From Burkholderiales bacterium (GTDB taxonomy: Bacteria; Pseudomonadota; Gammaproteobacteria; Burkholderiales; SG8-39), in contig JADGRQ010000022.1 of assembly GCA_017880775.1 (NCBI GenBank), forward strand, positions 1 through 64,000: a stretch of DNA of 64,000 bases. Direction: 5' to 3'. Below the pieces are notes generated by a model. The model did not search any database and was not told the origin of the DNA. It saw only the letters and a program-made list of their open reading frames with translations. Within the stretch, counting starts at the first letter, position 1. Each line of letters starts with the position of its first letter. This document shows positions 1-7,928 of the stretch, piece by piece. A program made the translations under genes and the position numbers.

Positions 1-1777
1 TGATGATCTTCGTCGCATGCCCGGTGCCGACCACCGCCGGCAGGCCGTACTCGCGGCAGACGATCGCGGCGTGGCTCATCACGCCACCGACGTCGGTGAT
101 GCAGGCCCCGATCTTGGCAAAGGCCGGCGCCCAGGACGGCGAGGTCGTCGGCGCGACCAGGATCTCTCCCTCCTGCAACTGGCCTACCTCGCTCACTGTC
201 TTGCACACGCGCGCCTTGCCTTGGACGATGCCGGGGCTGCCGGCAAAGCCCTTCAACTCGGTGATGCTGTCCGGATCCTTGACCTCCTGCACCGCTGCCC
301 AGTCGGCCAACGACTTGTTGGTAACGCCCCAGAGGACGATGGTGAACGGCTCCTGGATCACTTCCGGCGCGGTGCCGATGGCGGGCGGCGCGCTCCACTC
401 CTTGAACTTCTGCATCACGCCTTTGCGCCAGACGATTTCCTTCGGCCAGGTCTTGGTGCCGCGCGGCGTGACGCCGGTCGCCCAAGCCGTGACGATGTCC
501 CACAGCGCCGACTTGATCTCGTCGCGGCGCAGCAGCCAGATGTCCTCGACGTCCTCGATCACGCCATGCTCCTTCATGATCACGCCGACTTCGCGAATCT
601 TGTTCCAGAACACGGAGTGGAACCAGTGCTCTACGTAGAACAGGTGGTTCTCGACGTACGGGAACACCGTCTTGGCGCAACCGAGCAGTTCGTCGAACTG
701 CTTGCGGTCTTCTTCCTTTTCGATCAGACCGCGATATTCGGCGGTGATGCGGTCGCGCTCGGCGCGCACCTTCGCCGTCGGACGATCGATGGAAACGCCC
801 TGCTTGATTTTGCCGATGTAGGTGGCGATGCCCGAGAGCGGCACGTTCATCTGGTCGTTCCACGAGCGGTCGTGGTGGAACCAGCCGGTCCCGGTGGAAA
901 TATTGAACCAGGGTTCGCGCGCCAGGTCGAGCGACTTGAGCCACTCCACTCCCTTGGGCAGTTTCTTCAGCGCCGCCTCGACCTGCGTCCATTCCTGGCT
1001 GAACGTGACCACCGAGTCCACGCCCAACTCAACGGCTTTGCGGGCGAGTTTCTTCAGTTCCTCGTCGGGCTGATACATGATCACGTCGATGCCCGAGATC
1101 ATCTGCGTCACGCGCTGCGCCGGAATGCTGGGAAACAGCTTCTGCACGAAGTCGAGGAAGAACACGTAGGCCGCGTAGCCGAGATTGAGAAACTCGAAGT
1201 GGTACTGCCAGCACTTGATGCCCAAGTTGATCAGGTCATCGTAATTTTTCAGCAGGTGGTAGCCCTTCGATTCGCCGATTGCGTCGGTCACCACCGACAT
1301 GTCCTCCATGTCCGCGAGGCGCGGAATCTTGATCGCCTCGAGTTCGCGGATGGTGGCTTCCATCTTTACCTTCCATTTGGCCTCGAGAGCATCCCAGTTC
1401 TTGTAGTAGTAGCCGGCACGCTCCATGAAGTTCGGCACGCGGCGCCCGATCTCTTCGGGGTCCTTCACCGGAACGGGGGAGATATAGACATAGCCGTTGA
1501 TGATGCGATGGTCGACGCCCCGCACCGGCGGCACCATGAAAATGCGGTTGTTGAACTGCGACAGGGCCAAGTACCAAGCCTCGTCCCAGATCGTGTCGAA
1601 GGGATACAATGGCTCTGGATAGTGCAGCCCGTCGTAGAACCAGAACGTGTCCTTCTCGTACTTGTTGCGCACCGGATCGTCGGTGACGAACTGGTACTGG
1701 TAGGGATACATTCGTTCCCAGCCTTCGGTGCCGGGAATGGTCTTGGCCTTGATATCGTGTGGAATGGGAAACTTCAT
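1..1777 (-). CDS. ppsA: Phenylphosphate synthase alpha subunit (PEP-synthase-like), C-terminus cut by window edge
   Basis: The reverse strand is open from ATG 1777 to the window edge (about 592 codons). It begins MKFPIPHDIKAKTIPGTEGW and ends in a PEP-utiliser mobile domain with the motif GGVMSHAAIVCREYGLPAVV. The phospho-accepting His in SHAA is codon 569. From memory, the catalytic His of the Thauera aromatica phenylphosphate synthase subunit is also numbered 569 in a protein of about 600 aa, so little is missing here. That enzyme phosphorylates phenol with ATP to phenylphosphate, the first step of anaerobic phenol degradation, in the cytoplasm, together with PpsB and PpsC; those genes would lie beyond the left edge. 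A strong RBS (AGGAGA) sits just upstream of ATG 1777. The neighbouring sigma-54 phenol-type regulator supports the call. Another PEP-synthase-like phosphotransferase is the main alternative. Confidence 0.85.
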   Translation of the reverse strand, partial: MKFPIPHDIKAKTIPGTEGWERMYPYQYQFVTDDPVRNKYEKDTFWFYDGLHYPEPLYPFDTIWDEAWYLALSQFNNRIFMVPPVRGVDHRIINGYVYISPVPVKDPEEIGRRVPNFMERAGYYYKNWDALEAKWKVKMEATIRELEAIKIPRLADMEDMSVVTDAIGESKGYHLLKNYDDLINLGIKCWQYHFEFLNLGYAAYVFFLDFVQKLFPSIPAQRVTQMISGIDVIMYQPDEELKKLARKAVELGVDSVVTFSQEWTQVEAALKKLPKGVEWLKSLDLAREPWFNISTGTGWFHHDRSWNDQMNVPLSGIATYIGKIKQGVSIDRPTAKVRAERDRITAEYRGLIEKEEDRKQFDELLGCAKTVFPYVENHLFYVEHWFHSVFWNKIREVGVIMKEHGVIEDVEDIWLLRRDEIKSALWDIVTAWATGVTPRGTKTWPKEIVWRKGVMQKFKEWSAPPAIGTAPEVIQEPFTIVLWGVTNKSLADWAAVQEVKDPDSITELKGFAGSPGIVQGKARVCKTVSEVGQLQEGEILVAPTTSPSWAPAFAKIGACITDVGGVMSHAAIVCREYGLPAVVGTGHATKII

Positions 1778-1858
1778 TGGAATGTCTCCTGGGGATTCAT
1801 GGGTTCGTTCGGATCGTTCCGGTCGCCTCTGGTTGCGCCGGCTGCAGCGGTAACCGTT

Positions 1859-1874
1859 TGCAAGCTCCGTGCCA
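1859..1874 (-). promoter_or_regulatory. Sigma-54 (-24/-12) promoter of ppsA
   Basis: Read on the reverse strand, the sequence is TGGCACGGAGCTTGCA. This matches the sigma-54 consensus TGGCAC-N5-TTGCA at every fixed position. It lies about 80 bases upstream of the ppsA start. Transcription would begin near 1848, leaving a leader of about 70 bases. Confidence 0.85.
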
Positions 1875-2025
1875 CTCGCGTCTTGCGCAAAGCAGCAATC
1901 AGGAACACAGCCAACGGATAACAGCGGTGCCAGGATTGGAGATCAAGCGATGATGCGTTGCGCAAAAAGCCGCTCCGGCATTGCTCGCGATGGCCGCGCC
2001 GGGGTTCGACCGCCGCTGTCGGCCG

Positions 2026-2041
2026 TTGATCATTTCGTGAC
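2026..2041. promoter_or_regulatory. Distal upstream activator sequence (weaker XylR/DmpR-type half palindrome)
   Basis: TTGATCATTTCGTGAC agrees with 10 of the 14 fixed positions of the XylR/DmpR activator site TTGANCAATTGNTCAA; the left half is perfect. Its centre is 41 bp (about four helical turns) from the proximal site, so both would face the same side of the DNA. It lies about 165 bp upstream of the sigma-54 promoter of ppsA. Confidence 0.6.
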
Positions 2042-2066
2042 TATTGCGCGCCCGGCAGGCGCCGTT

Positions 2067-2082
2067 TTAATCAATTGGTCAA
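2067..2082. promoter_or_regulatory. Proximal upstream activator sequence for XylR/DmpR/MopR-type regulator
   Basis: TTAATCAATTGGTCAA matches TTGANCAATTGNTCAA at 13 of 14 fixed positions. It lies about 205 bp from the sigma-54 promoter of ppsA, a usual enhancer distance, and about 100 bp before the regulator start. The regulator could therefore act on ppsA and also bind close to its own promoter. Because the site lies where a longer regulator reading frame would begin (TTG near 2075), it supports the later start at 2183. Confidence 0.75.
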
Positions 2083-2182
2083 CCGTTGTCCGGCGATCCG
2101 CTCCACGAAAATCGATGAGCTCGATCAAGTCGGCTTGCACGATCCGGCTCTAGAAGTAGCCGATCCAGAGGAGGGCTGGGCC

Positions 2183-3928
2183 ATGACCAAGCTTCGCAGC
2201 GTCGAGCGCACAGCAGGCGATGACCTGCGCGCGCGCGTGCATTTCTGTGCAGACACTGGCCAGATCTGGCTTCACGAACATCGCATGCTGCTCGTGCATG
2301 CCGAGGCGCAGGCCTCTTTGCGCAAGGAGCTGATCGATACTCTGGGCAGGGAGCGGGCTCAAGGATTGCTCACACGCATGGGCTACGCCTCCGGCGTGCG
2401 CGATGCGGAGCTGGCGCGCACCCGCGCGCAGAACTCCAGTGACATCGAAGCGTTCATGACCGGCCCGCAACTGCACACGCTGGAGGGCATCGTCCGGGTG
2501 ACGCCCGTCAAGCTCGAGCTGGACCGCGTTACCGGCAAATTCTACGGCGAGTTCCTCTGGGAGAATTCCTGGGAAGGGCAATGGCACCGGCACTACTACG
2601 GCATCCACTCCGATCCGGTGTGCTGGACGCAGATCGGCTACGCCTGCGGCTACACCTCGGCGTTCATGGGTCGCACCATCCTGTACAAGGAAGTCGAGTG
2701 CACCGGGGCCGGGCACAACAACTGCCGGATCGTAGGCAAACCCATGGAGGAATGGGAGGACGCGGCCGAGCAGATGCGCTTTTTCACGCCCGAGTCGATC
2801 GCCGACCAGCTCTTCGAGCTGCAGACCCAGGTGGTGCAGCTGCGCGCCACGATTGGGGAGAAGGAGGCGCTGCCCGGCGACATGGTCGGCAGCTCGCCCG
2901 GGTTCCGCGCCGCCTACGGGCTGCTCAAGCAGGCCGCGGGCAGTCAGATCGCCGTGCTCCTGCTTGGCGAGACCGGCGTCGGCAAGGAGATGTTCGCGCG
3001 CTGCCTGCACGATTCCGGGCCGCGCCGCGAGCGCCCGTTCGTCGCCATCAACTGCGCCGCCATCCCGCACGACCTGGTGGAAGCCGAGTTGTTCGGCGTG
3101 GAGAAGGGCGCCTACACCGGCGCACTCGTCTCGCGTCACGGGCGATTCGAGCGTGCCGACGGCGGCAGCCTGTTTCTCGACGAAATCGGCGACCTGCCGC
3201 TGCCGGCCCAAGGCAAGCTGCTGCGCGTGCTGCAGGAGGGAGAGATCGAGCGCCTGGGAGACCAGAAGACGCGCAAGGTCAATGTCAGGATGATCGCGGC
3301 GGCGAATGGCGACCTCCACCGGCTGGTGAGGGAGGGCAAGTTCCGCTCGGACCTCTACTACCGGCTCAATGCATACCAGATCGAGATCCCGCCGTTGCGC
3401 GAACGAAAGGAAGACATATCTCCACTGGCCAAGCGCTTCCTGCAGAAATACTCGGCGATCCACGGCAAAAAACTGCGCGGCTTTACCGACAAGGCCAAAC
3501 GGGCGCTGCTTAACTACGCGTGGCCGGGCAATATCCGCGAACTGCAGAACATGGTCGAGCGCGGCGTGATCCTCGCGCCGGGCGGCACCCGCATAGAAGC
3601 CACCCACCTTTTCTCGCCGTGCGCGGACGAGCACGCGCGGGAGTTCAGCCTCGGCATGAACGGCAGTCTCGACGTACACCGGTGGGATACGGGGAAGAAC
3701 CTCTGCGAAGCCGTGTTCAACGGATGCATGACGCTCGAGCAACTCGAAGTCATGCTGCTCGAGACCGCCATCGACAAGGCGCGCGGAAATCTCTCCTCCG
3801 CCGCCCGCATGCTCGGCCTGACCCGGCCGCAGTTCGCGTATCGTCTGAAGCGTCTGCACGAGGACGAACAGTCCCGGTCCCAGATCGCGCTGGTGACGTC
3901 TACGGATCCTTCTGCAGACCGGTCCTGA
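2183..3928 (+). CDS. Sigma-54-dependent phenol-responsive activator (MopR/DmpR/PdeR type)
   Basis: 581 aa from ATG 2183, chosen because GAGGAGGG lies 8 bases upstream and the longer frame runs into the activator site. Order: XylR_N sensor (about 14-110), V4R (about 120-190), linker, AAA+ domain with Walker A GETGVGKE (263-270), the sigma-54 contact loop GAYTGA (309-314), Walker B SLFLDEIGD (329-337), and a Fis-type helix-turn-helix near 535-560. Phenol-sensing residues of Acinetobacter MopR as I recall them (H106, W134, zinc ligands C155, E178, C181, C189) all fall on identical residues here with a constant offset of 8: H98, W126, C147, E170, C173, C181. It probably binds phenol and activates ppsA. 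Tyr replaces the usual Phe in the GAFTGA loop. The next gene overlaps its stop. Confidence 0.9.
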   Translation: MTKLRSVERTAGDDLRARVHFCADTGQIWLHEHRMLLVHAEAQASLRKELIDTLGRERAQGLLTRMGYASGVRDAELARTRAQNSSDIEAFMTGPQLHTLEGIVRVTPVKLELDRVTGKFYGEFLWENSWEGQWHRHYYGIHSDPVCWTQIGYACGYTSAFMGRTILYKEVECTGAGHNNCRIVGKPMEEWEDAAEQMRFFTPESIADQLFELQTQVVQLRATIGEKEALPGDMVGSSPGFRAAYGLLKQAAGSQIAVLLLGETGVGKEMFARCLHDSGPRRERPFVAINCAAIPHDLVEAELFGVEKGAYTGALVSRHGRFERADGGSLFLDEIGDLPLPAQGKLLRVLQEGEIERLGDQKTRKVNVRMIAAANGDLHRLVREGKFRSDLYYRLNAYQIEIPPLRERKEDISPLAKRFLQKYSAIHGKKLRGFTDKAKRALLNYAWPGNIRELQNMVERGVILAPGGTRIEATHLFSPCADEHAREFSLGMNGSLDVHRWDTGKNLCEAVFNGCMTLEQLEVMLLETAIDKARGNLSSAARMLGLTRPQFAYRLKRLHEDEQSRSQIALVTSTDPSADRS

Positions 3929-4398
3929 TGTCCGAGGCGCTGCGCCAGCGGGTTGCGACGTACCTGCGCGAGCACCACGTCATGACCTTGGCTACCTACG
4001 GCAGCGAGGGACTTTGGGCTGCTGCCGTCTTTTACGTCGACGATGGCCGCAATCTGTTCTTCCTGTCGTCACCGACCAGCCGCCACTGCCGTAACCTGGC
4101 GAAAAGCCCGCGCGTCTCGGCGACGATTCAGAAGGACTACGTCGACTGGCCGGATATCAAGGGGGTGCAGCTTGAGGGAATCGCCCGCGAGATCCGCGGC
4201 AAGGAAGAGGAGCGCGCCCGTCGTCTCTACGGGGAGAAGTTCCCCGTCATCCGCGGGCTGGCGCGGGCGCCTGCCGCGCTTGCCGAAGCGATGGACCGGG
4301 TGCGCTGGTACGAGGTGGCTCCAGACCGCCTGTACTTCATCGACAACTCGGCGGGATTCGGCCACCGCGACGCGATCGAACTTCCGCGCCGCGCGTAG
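3928..4398 (+). CDS. Pyridoxamine 5'-phosphate oxidase-family (FMN-binding split barrel) protein
   Basis: 156 aa; its ATG overlaps the stop of the sigma-54 regulator (TGATG), so the two are probably co-translated. The N-terminal stretch HVMTLATYGSEGLWAAAVFY followed by LFFLSSPTSRHCRNLAKSPRVSATI is typical of the PNPOx-like split-barrel family, many members of which bind FMN or related cofactors. No substrate can be inferred. Its position suggests co-regulation with aromatic metabolism, but the family is too broad to say more. Confidence 0.75.
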   Translation: MSEALRQRVATYLREHHVMTLATYGSEGLWAAAVFYVDDGRNLFFLSSPTSRHCRNLAKSPRVSATIQKDYVDWPDIKGVQLEGIAREIRGKEEERARRLYGEKFPVIRGLARAPAALAEAMDRVRWYEVAPDRLYFIDNSAGFGHRDAIELPRRA

Positions 4399-4599
4399 CC
4401 GGGCCGCCTCGATTGCGGCAGCTTCACCGCCTGGATGTTCGCCTTCGCGCCGAAGCCGATCGTCCTCACGAACGAGAGCTGGTGGCCACGCGTGGCGATC
4501 ACTCACCCGGAAATGGTCGCCCTTATTCGAGCAGGTAGCCATCGTCGGCCATCCGAGGTTGCTGTTGCGGTCACCCTATTCTCCAGCCCGCAAGCCGGT

Positions 4600-4613
4600 T
4601 TGATCCCGGTCAA
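4600..4613. promoter_or_regulatory. FNR-type operator upstream of frdABCD
   Basis: TTGATCCCGGTCAA matches 9 of 10 fixed bases of the FNR site TTGAT-N4-ATCAA. If it works as a class II activator site (centre at -41.5), transcription starts near 4648; the expected -10 window (4636-4641) reads AATACT, 4 of 6 to consensus. The rest of the 283-base gap between 4399 and 4681 shows nothing else I recognise. FNR activation of frd is well established in E. coli. Confidence 0.7.
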
Positions 4614-4681
4614 ATCGCGCCCCGCCCCGAACGTCAATACTTCACGCTTAGAATGGGCAGATTGCCCGGGAGCAACAACGA

Positions 4682-6439
4682 ATGGAAACGGTCAGGGCGG
4701 ACGTGGCGATCATCGGCGCAGGCGGCGCGGGCCTGCGCGCGGCAATCGCACTTGCGGAGGCTGACCCGAAGCTGCGTGTCGCGCTGATCTCCAAGGTTTA
4801 CCCGATGCGCAGCCACACCTGCGCCGCCGAAGGAGGAGCCGCCGGGGTGATCAAGTCCGACGACAGCCTGGAGCATCACTTCAACGACACCGTAGGCGGC
4901 GGGGACTGGCTGTGCGACCAGGACGCCGTAGAGTACCTGGTGCAGGAAGCGCCGAAGGAACTCATCCAGCTCGAGCACTGGGGCTGTCCATGGAGCCGCG
5001 AGCCGAACGGGTCGGTCGCGGTGCGCCCGTTCGGCGGCATGAAGAAGCAGCGCACCTGGTTCGCCGCCGACAAATCGGGCTTCCACATCCTGCATACGCT
5101 GTTCCAGACTTCGCTCAGGTTTCCTTCGATCGAGCGCTACGACGAGTACTACGCCACGGATCTCATCGTCGACGACGGGCGTTGCCAGGGATTCACCGCG
5201 ATCGAGATGCGTAGCGGGCAGATGAAGCGGTTCCAGGCCGGCGCGGTCATCATCGCGGGCGGCGGGGCGGGGCGCATGTTTCCGTTCACCACCAACGGCG
5301 CTATCAAGACCGGCGACGGCATGGCGCTCGCCTACCGCGCGGGCGTGCCGCTGAAGGACATGGAGTTCGTCCAGTACCACCCGACTGGCCTGCCAAACAC
5401 GGGGACCCTGCTGACCGAGGCCTGCCGCGGCGAAGGCGGCATCCTCGTCAACAAGAACGGCCGCCGCTTCCTGCAGGACTATGGCATGGGACCGGAAACG
5501 CCGCTCGGCAAGCCGGTGTTCAAGACCATGGAGCTGGGCCCGCGCGACCGGGTGAGCCAGGCGTTCTGGCACGAGCAGAAGAAGGGCAACATGCTGCCTA
5601 CCAAGTGGGGCGACTGCATGCTGCTCGACATGCGGCACCTGGGCGAGAAGACGATCAACGAGCGGCTGCCCCTGGTGCGGGATGTGACGACCAGTTACCT
5701 GGGCGTCGATCCGGTCACCGACCCGGTGCCGGTACGCCCGGTGGTGCATTACATGATGGGCGGAATCCACACCGACATCCGCGCCGCGACGCCGCTTGCC
5801 GGACTGTTCGCGGCGGGCGAGTGCGCCTGCGTGAGCATCAACGGCGCCAACCGACTGGGTTCGAACTCGCTCACGGAGCTGCTGGTGTTCGGACGCCGCG
5901 CCGGGCTGAGCGCGGCGGAGTACGTCCGGTCCGCGCGTCCGGGCAACGACGCAGCGCTCGAGGCGAAGGCCACGGCGGCGCAGGCGCGCATCCGCTCGCT
6001 GTTCGAGAAAACCGGCGGCAAGGAGTCGACTGCCGGGCTGCGCAAGGAAATGATGGCGACGATGGAGCAGAACGCGGGAATCTACCGTGACGCAAACGGC
6101 TTGTCCGAGGCGTGCACGAAACTCGGCGAGTTACGCCATCGCTATGCCGAAGTCGAGCTGAACGACAAGACCAACGTCTACAACACCGACCTGCTGCAGG
6201 CCCTCGAACTTGGATCGATGCTCGATTGCGCCGAAGCCGTCACCGTGAGCGCCCTCGCGCGTACGGAATCGCGCGGCGCACACCAGCGCCTCGACTTCGT
6301 CGAGCGCAACGACACGAAGTTTCTCCGCCATTCGCTGGCCTTCCATCACCCGGCGCAGCCGCCGAGGGTCGACTACTGCGACGTCGTGATCACCACGTCG
6401 CAGCCGGGCGTGCGCGATTACTCGGGAGATCACAAGTGA
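4682..6439 (+). CDS. frdA: Fumarate reductase flavoprotein subunit
   Basis: 585 aa. N-terminal dinucleotide motif GAGGAG at 12-17; covalent-FAD His45 in RSHTCAAEGG, equivalent to E. coli FrdA; active-site blocks QYHPTG (H233), TEACRGEGG (245-253) and GPRDR (R288). It reduces fumarate to succinate on the cytoplasmic side of a membrane complex that takes electrons from a low-potential quinol. It is called fumarate reductase rather than succinate dehydrogenase because the operon encodes two separate FrdC/FrdD-type anchors and because the sequence closely follows E. coli FrdA. Start ATG 4682. The stop overlaps the GTG of frdB. Confidence 0.93.
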   Translation: METVRADVAIIGAGGAGLRAAIALAEADPKLRVALISKVYPMRSHTCAAEGGAAGVIKSDDSLEHHFNDTVGGGDWLCDQDAVEYLVQEAPKELIQLEHWGCPWSREPNGSVAVRPFGGMKKQRTWFAADKSGFHILHTLFQTSLRFPSIERYDEYYATDLIVDDGRCQGFTAIEMRSGQMKRFQAGAVIIAGGGAGRMFPFTTNGAIKTGDGMALAYRAGVPLKDMEFVQYHPTGLPNTGTLLTEACRGEGGILVNKNGRRFLQDYGMGPETPLGKPVFKTMELGPRDRVSQAFWHEQKKGNMLPTKWGDCMLLDMRHLGEKTINERLPLVRDVTTSYLGVDPVTDPVPVRPVVHYMMGGIHTDIRAATPLAGLFAAGECACVSINGANRLGSNSLTELLVFGRRAGLSAAEYVRSARPGNDAALEAKATAAQARIRSLFEKTGGKESTAGLRKEMMATMEQNAGIYRDANGLSEACTKLGELRHRYAEVELNDKTNVYNTDLLQALELGSMLDCAEAVTVSALARTESRGAHQRLDFVERNDTKFLRHSLAFHHPAQPPRVDYCDVVITTSQPGVRDYSGDHK

Positions 6440-7179
6440 GCGAGCGCGTCGTCGAACTCGAAGTGCTGCGGTACAACCCGGAGACCGACAGCGAGCCGCA
6501 CTTCCAGCGTTACTCGGTCAGTTGCGAGGAAGAGTGGGTGGTGCTGGACGCATTGAACAAGATCAAGGAAACCATCGACCCGACGCTTAGTTACCGCTGG
6601 TCCTGCCACATGGCGGTGTGCGGCAGCTGCGGGATGATGGTGAACGGCGAACCGAAGCTGGCGTGCAAGGCGTTTCTGCGCACCTTCGACGGCGTGATTC
6701 GCGTCGAACCGCTCGCGCATTTCCCGATCGAGCGCGATCTGGTGACCGTGATCGACGACTTCGTGATGAAACTGAAGCGCGTGAAGCCCTACCTGATCCC
6801 GAAACAGGACAAGCCGGTCAGCGAAGGCGAGTACCTGCAGACCCCGGCCGAACTGAAGAAGTACAAGCAGTACACGCTGTGCATCAACTGCATGCTGTGC
6901 TACGCTGCCTGCCCGGAATACGGCTTGATCCCGAATTACATCGGGCCCGCGGCCATCGCGCTCGCGCACCGCTACAACCAGGATTCGCGCGACGGCGGCC
7001 GCGACGAGCGGCAGGAGGAGATCGCAGCGACTGAAGGCGTGTGGGACTGCTCGTTCGTCGGCGCGTGCTCCGAAGTCTGTCCGGAGCACGTCGATCCGGC
7101 GGGCGCGATACAGCAAGTCAAGATCAAGAGCATGGTGGACTGGTACAAGGAACACCTGATGCCCTGGGTGAAGAAATGA
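6436..7179 (+). CDS. frdB: Fumarate reductase iron-sulfur subunit
   Basis: 247 aa from GTG 6436, which overlaps the frdA stop (GTGA). It carries the three cluster sets: [2Fe-2S] CHMAVCGSCGMM followed by a later Cys (LAC), [4Fe-4S] CINCMLCYAACP, and the [3Fe-4S] set CSFVGACSEVCP. The stretch around GPAAIALAHRYNQDSRDGG is very close to E. coli FrdB. It relays electrons from the FrdC/D quinol site to FrdA. Its stop overlaps the start of frdC (ATGA). Confidence 0.93.
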   Translation: MSERVVELEVLRYNPETDSEPHFQRYSVSCEEEWVVLDALNKIKETIDPTLSYRWSCHMAVCGSCGMMVNGEPKLACKAFLRTFDGVIRVEPLAHFPIERDLVTVIDDFVMKLKRVKPYLIPKQDKPVSEGEYLQTPAELKKYKQYTLCINCMLCYAACPEYGLIPNYIGPAAIALAHRYNQDSRDGGRDERQEEIAATEGVWDCSFVGACSEVCPEHVDPAGAIQQVKIKSMVDWYKEHLMPWVKK

Positions 7180-7568
7180 GCCGCAGGCCCTACGTTCGAG
7201 AGATCCCGAAGTTCCGCTGGTTTTTCCGCCAGCCGCGCTACCTGCGCTACATGGCGCGGGAGTTGAGCTGTCTGTTCATCGGCGCCTATGCGCTGATGAT
7301 GGTATGGGGATCGAAGCAACTGGCGGATGGCCCGGCCACATGGGGGGCGTTTCTCGAGCGTTTGCACAGCCCGTCCAGCATCGCTTTCCACGTCCTCGCG
7401 CTTGGCTTCGCGCTCTACCACACGATTACCTGGTTCAACTTGACGCCGAAGGCGCTGCCGGTGCAGGTGGGCGGGGAGTTCGTGCCGGACGGCGTGATTG
7501 TCGGCGCGCATTACGTCGGCTGGGGGCTGCTGTCGCTTGCTGTCCTTTACTTCGCGGGGGCGTTCTGA
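7176..7568 (+). CDS. frdC: Fumarate reductase membrane anchor subunit C
   Basis: 130 aa, against 131 for E. coli FrdC. Start ATG 7176 overlaps the frdB stop. It opens with MSRRPYVREIPKFRWFFRQP, a basic cytoplasmic segment, followed by three hydrophobic helices (about 27-45, 66-88, 108-128). The conserved histidine and surroundings in ALYHTITWFNLTPKALP correspond to the FrdC family pattern HTxTWFxLxPKA. It anchors FrdAB and helps form the quinol site. No haem-ligand pattern of di-haem type B enzymes is seen. Confidence 0.88.
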   Translation: MSRRPYVREIPKFRWFFRQPRYLRYMARELSCLFIGAYALMMVWGSKQLADGPATWGAFLERLHSPSSIAFHVLALGFALYHTITWFNLTPKALPVQVGGEFVPDGVIVGAHYVGWGLLSLAVLYFAGAF

Positions 7569-7570
7569 CG

Positions 7571-7912
7571 ATGGCCCGGTCGAACAAGCCGATCGTCTGG
7601 GGGCCGTTCGCCGCGGGCGGCACGCTCACCGCGTTCCTCACACCGGCCCTGATCCTTCTGACGCTGCTCGCCGCGCTGGGCCACGCGCCCGATCTGCTTG
7701 CCTACGAACGGCTGCATGCCGTCGCGAGCCACTGGCTGGCCAAGCTCGTCATCGTCGGGATCGTTTTCCTTTCGCTCTGGAGTGCCGCTCACCGGCTGCG
7801 CATCACGCTCTACGACCTCGGCATGCGCGCCGATGCACTGGTCGCGACGGTCGTTTACCTGATCGCGGTGGCGGGAACGCTCGCCGCGATCGTCTACCTG
7901 CTGCGCATCTGA
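7571..7912 (+). CDS. frdD: Fumarate reductase membrane anchor subunit D
   Basis: 113 aa, start ATG 7571, two bases after the frdC stop. Three hydrophobic segments (about 15-37, 56-75, 90-112). The N-terminus KPIVWGPFAAGGTLTAFLTP and the central HRLRITLYDLG fit FrdD (E. coli: KPIFWGLFGAGG-like start; HRIHHAMHDL-like centre). It completes a haem-less type D four-subunit enzyme. Confidence 0.85.
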   Translation: MARSNKPIVWGPFAAGGTLTAFLTPALILLTLLAALGHAPDLLAYERLHAVASHWLAKLVIVGIVFLSLWSAAHRLRITLYDLGMRADALVATVVYLIAVAGTLAAIVYLLRI

Positions 7913-7928
7913 GAGGAGGAGTACCCAC

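Noticed and set aside
17-1921. Long forward reading frame (634 aa) across the left edge
   Set aside because: Antisense shadow of ppsA; Arg/Ala/His-rich with no domain, while the reverse strand encodes a coherent enzyme.
2150-3859. 569-aa reverse frame opposite the sigma-54 regulator
   Set aside because: Composition typical of a GC-rich antisense frame, no motif; the forward frame has full AAA+ signatures.
4399-4599. 91-aa reverse frame ending near 4227 that might be a gene remnant
   Set aside because: No family recognised and it overlaps the end of the split-barrel gene; not enough to call.
4682-6439. frdA as succinate dehydrogenase or L-aspartate oxidase
   Set aside because: Covalent-FAD His, E. 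coli FrdA-like sequence and separate FrdC/FrdD anchors favour fumarate reductase; the enzyme may of course run in reverse.
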